Origin: Pseudomonas sp. Irchel 3E20
GTDB taxonomy: Bacteria > Pseudomonadota > Gammaproteobacteria > Pseudomonadales > Pseudomonadaceae
DNA: 64,000 bases
Direction of reading: 5' to 3'
Assembly: GCF_900187645.1 (NCBI RefSeq)
Contig: NZ_FYEE01000004.1
Coordinates: 186,001-250,000 of the forward strand
Of this stretch, positions 63,676 to 64,000 are shown in pieces (the first letter of the stretch is position 1; each line of letters starts with the position of its first letter). The notes under the pieces were generated by a model. The model saw only the letters and a program-made list of their open reading frames with translations, was not told the origin of the DNA and did not search any database. The position numbers and the translations under genes were made by a program.

Positions 63676-64000
63676 AAAAACGTGTCGCGTGTTTACTGCT
63701 GGGGGCGCTGAGCCAGGGCGCTTGGGCCCTGGACAGCGCCTGTCAACAGCGCCTGGACAACATCCAGCAACGCTGGGCGCACATCCAATACCAATTGCCC
63801 GCCGAGCAGCGAGCCCAGGCCTTCGAGCAACTGTCCGGCCAAGCCTTGGCATTTACCCAGGAGCGCCAGTGCGCCGCGCCAGCGTGGATCTGGTCGGGCA
63901 TTGTTCGCAGTAGCTGGGCCGGCGCCCAGGGCGGCTTGGGCGCGCTGAGCAACGTCAAGGCGGCCAGGGCCGACCTGGAGCACGCTCTGGCCTTGGACCC
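63672..64000 (+). CDS. Secreted or periplasmic protein, partial (runs off right edge)
   Basis: The visible 109 codons start MKKRVACLLLGALSQGAWAL, a signal peptide with cleavage near AWA-LD, followed by a helical Gln/Ala-rich region resembling a TPR-type or helical repeat protein. The ATG overlaps the SDR stop (ATGA), so it belongs to the same operon. The rest lies outside the window, and function is not assigned. Confidence 0.6.
   Translation, partial: MKKRVACLLLGALSQGAWALDSACQQRLDNIQQRWAHIQYQLPAEQRAQAFEQLSGQALAFTQERQCAAPAWIWSGIVRSSWAGAQGGLGALSNVKAARADLEHALALD

Noticed and set aside
1..64000. CRISPR arrays or rRNA genes
   Set aside because: No regularly spaced direct repeats of 25-40 bp and no rRNA-like sequence were seen.

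Overview
The window reads as a chromosome segment of a fluorescent-type Pseudomonas. This is inferred from the moderately high GC in the housekeeping-like genes, an Anr-type oxygen regulator, FecI/FecR/FecA-style iron signalling, Pseudomonas-style Usp clusters and a thermostable-hemolysin gene cluster. No rRNA, complete tRNA or CRISPR array is visible.

1-20.8 kb is an accessory, defence-rich block. At the left edge is one end of a Tn7-like transposon: a TnsB-like DDE recombinase, a TnsA-like protein and a terminus beginning TGTGGGCG at 2012. Next, on the minus strand, comes a QatABCD anti-phage operon (2911-7667) whose qatA is split by a frameshift, with an orphan AbrB/MazE-type protein downstream. 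A two-gene CHAT-protease plus MBL-hydrolase module (8908-12616) follows, then a graveyard with a broken phospholipase-D-like gene and an IS66 transposase scar. The block closes with a four-gene plus-strand operon (14999-20404): a membrane protein with a nuclease-like N-terminus, a coiled-coil protein, a small unknown protein and a UPF1-like SF1 helicase. I cannot assign this operon to a named system, and it is the best candidate here for an undescribed defence system. A 3' tRNA fragment (probably tRNA-Pro) with its terminator at 20.75-20.83 kb marks the boundary.

21.5-33.4 kb is a low-oxygen/stress block: five two-domain universal stress proteins, a beta-CASP MBL hydrolase, a K+ channel, an Anr/Fnr-type regulator, a GNAT acetyltransferase, an MgtC/DUF4010 membrane protein and a zinc alcohol dehydrogenase. 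Perfect or near-perfect Anr boxes (TTGAT-N4-ATCAA) lie in front of most of them, so the block looks like a self-contained Anr regulon. One Usp gene is preceded by a translationally coupled 28-codon leader.

33.4-35.7 kb holds an AT-rich foreign-looking polytopic membrane protein and intergenic DNA with strong inverted repeats.

35.7-55.1 kb is a complete NRPS-independent (citrate-type) siderophore locus. It has two closely related TonB receptors, a ParB/SbnI-like putative serine kinase, a CitE-like lyase, a PLP decarboxylase (SbnH-like), an SbnA-like synthase, an opine dehydrogenase where SbnB would be expected, a single IucA/IucC synthetase, an MFS exporter, a class V aminotransferase, FecI/FecR regulators and a FecBCD-like ABC importer. 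Fur-box-like sequences precede the biosynthetic and regulatory operons. The combination suggests a diaminopropionate route that uses an opine dehydrogenase.

55.3-64 kb contains a chemoreceptor, a Cache-GGDEF diguanylate cyclase, a BigR-like ArsR regulator with a split YeeE/YedE sulfur transporter, and the start of a thermostable-hemolysin cluster (GNAT-like protein, AMP ligase, heme-oxygenase-fold enzyme, SDR, secreted protein) that looks biosynthetic and runs off the right edge.
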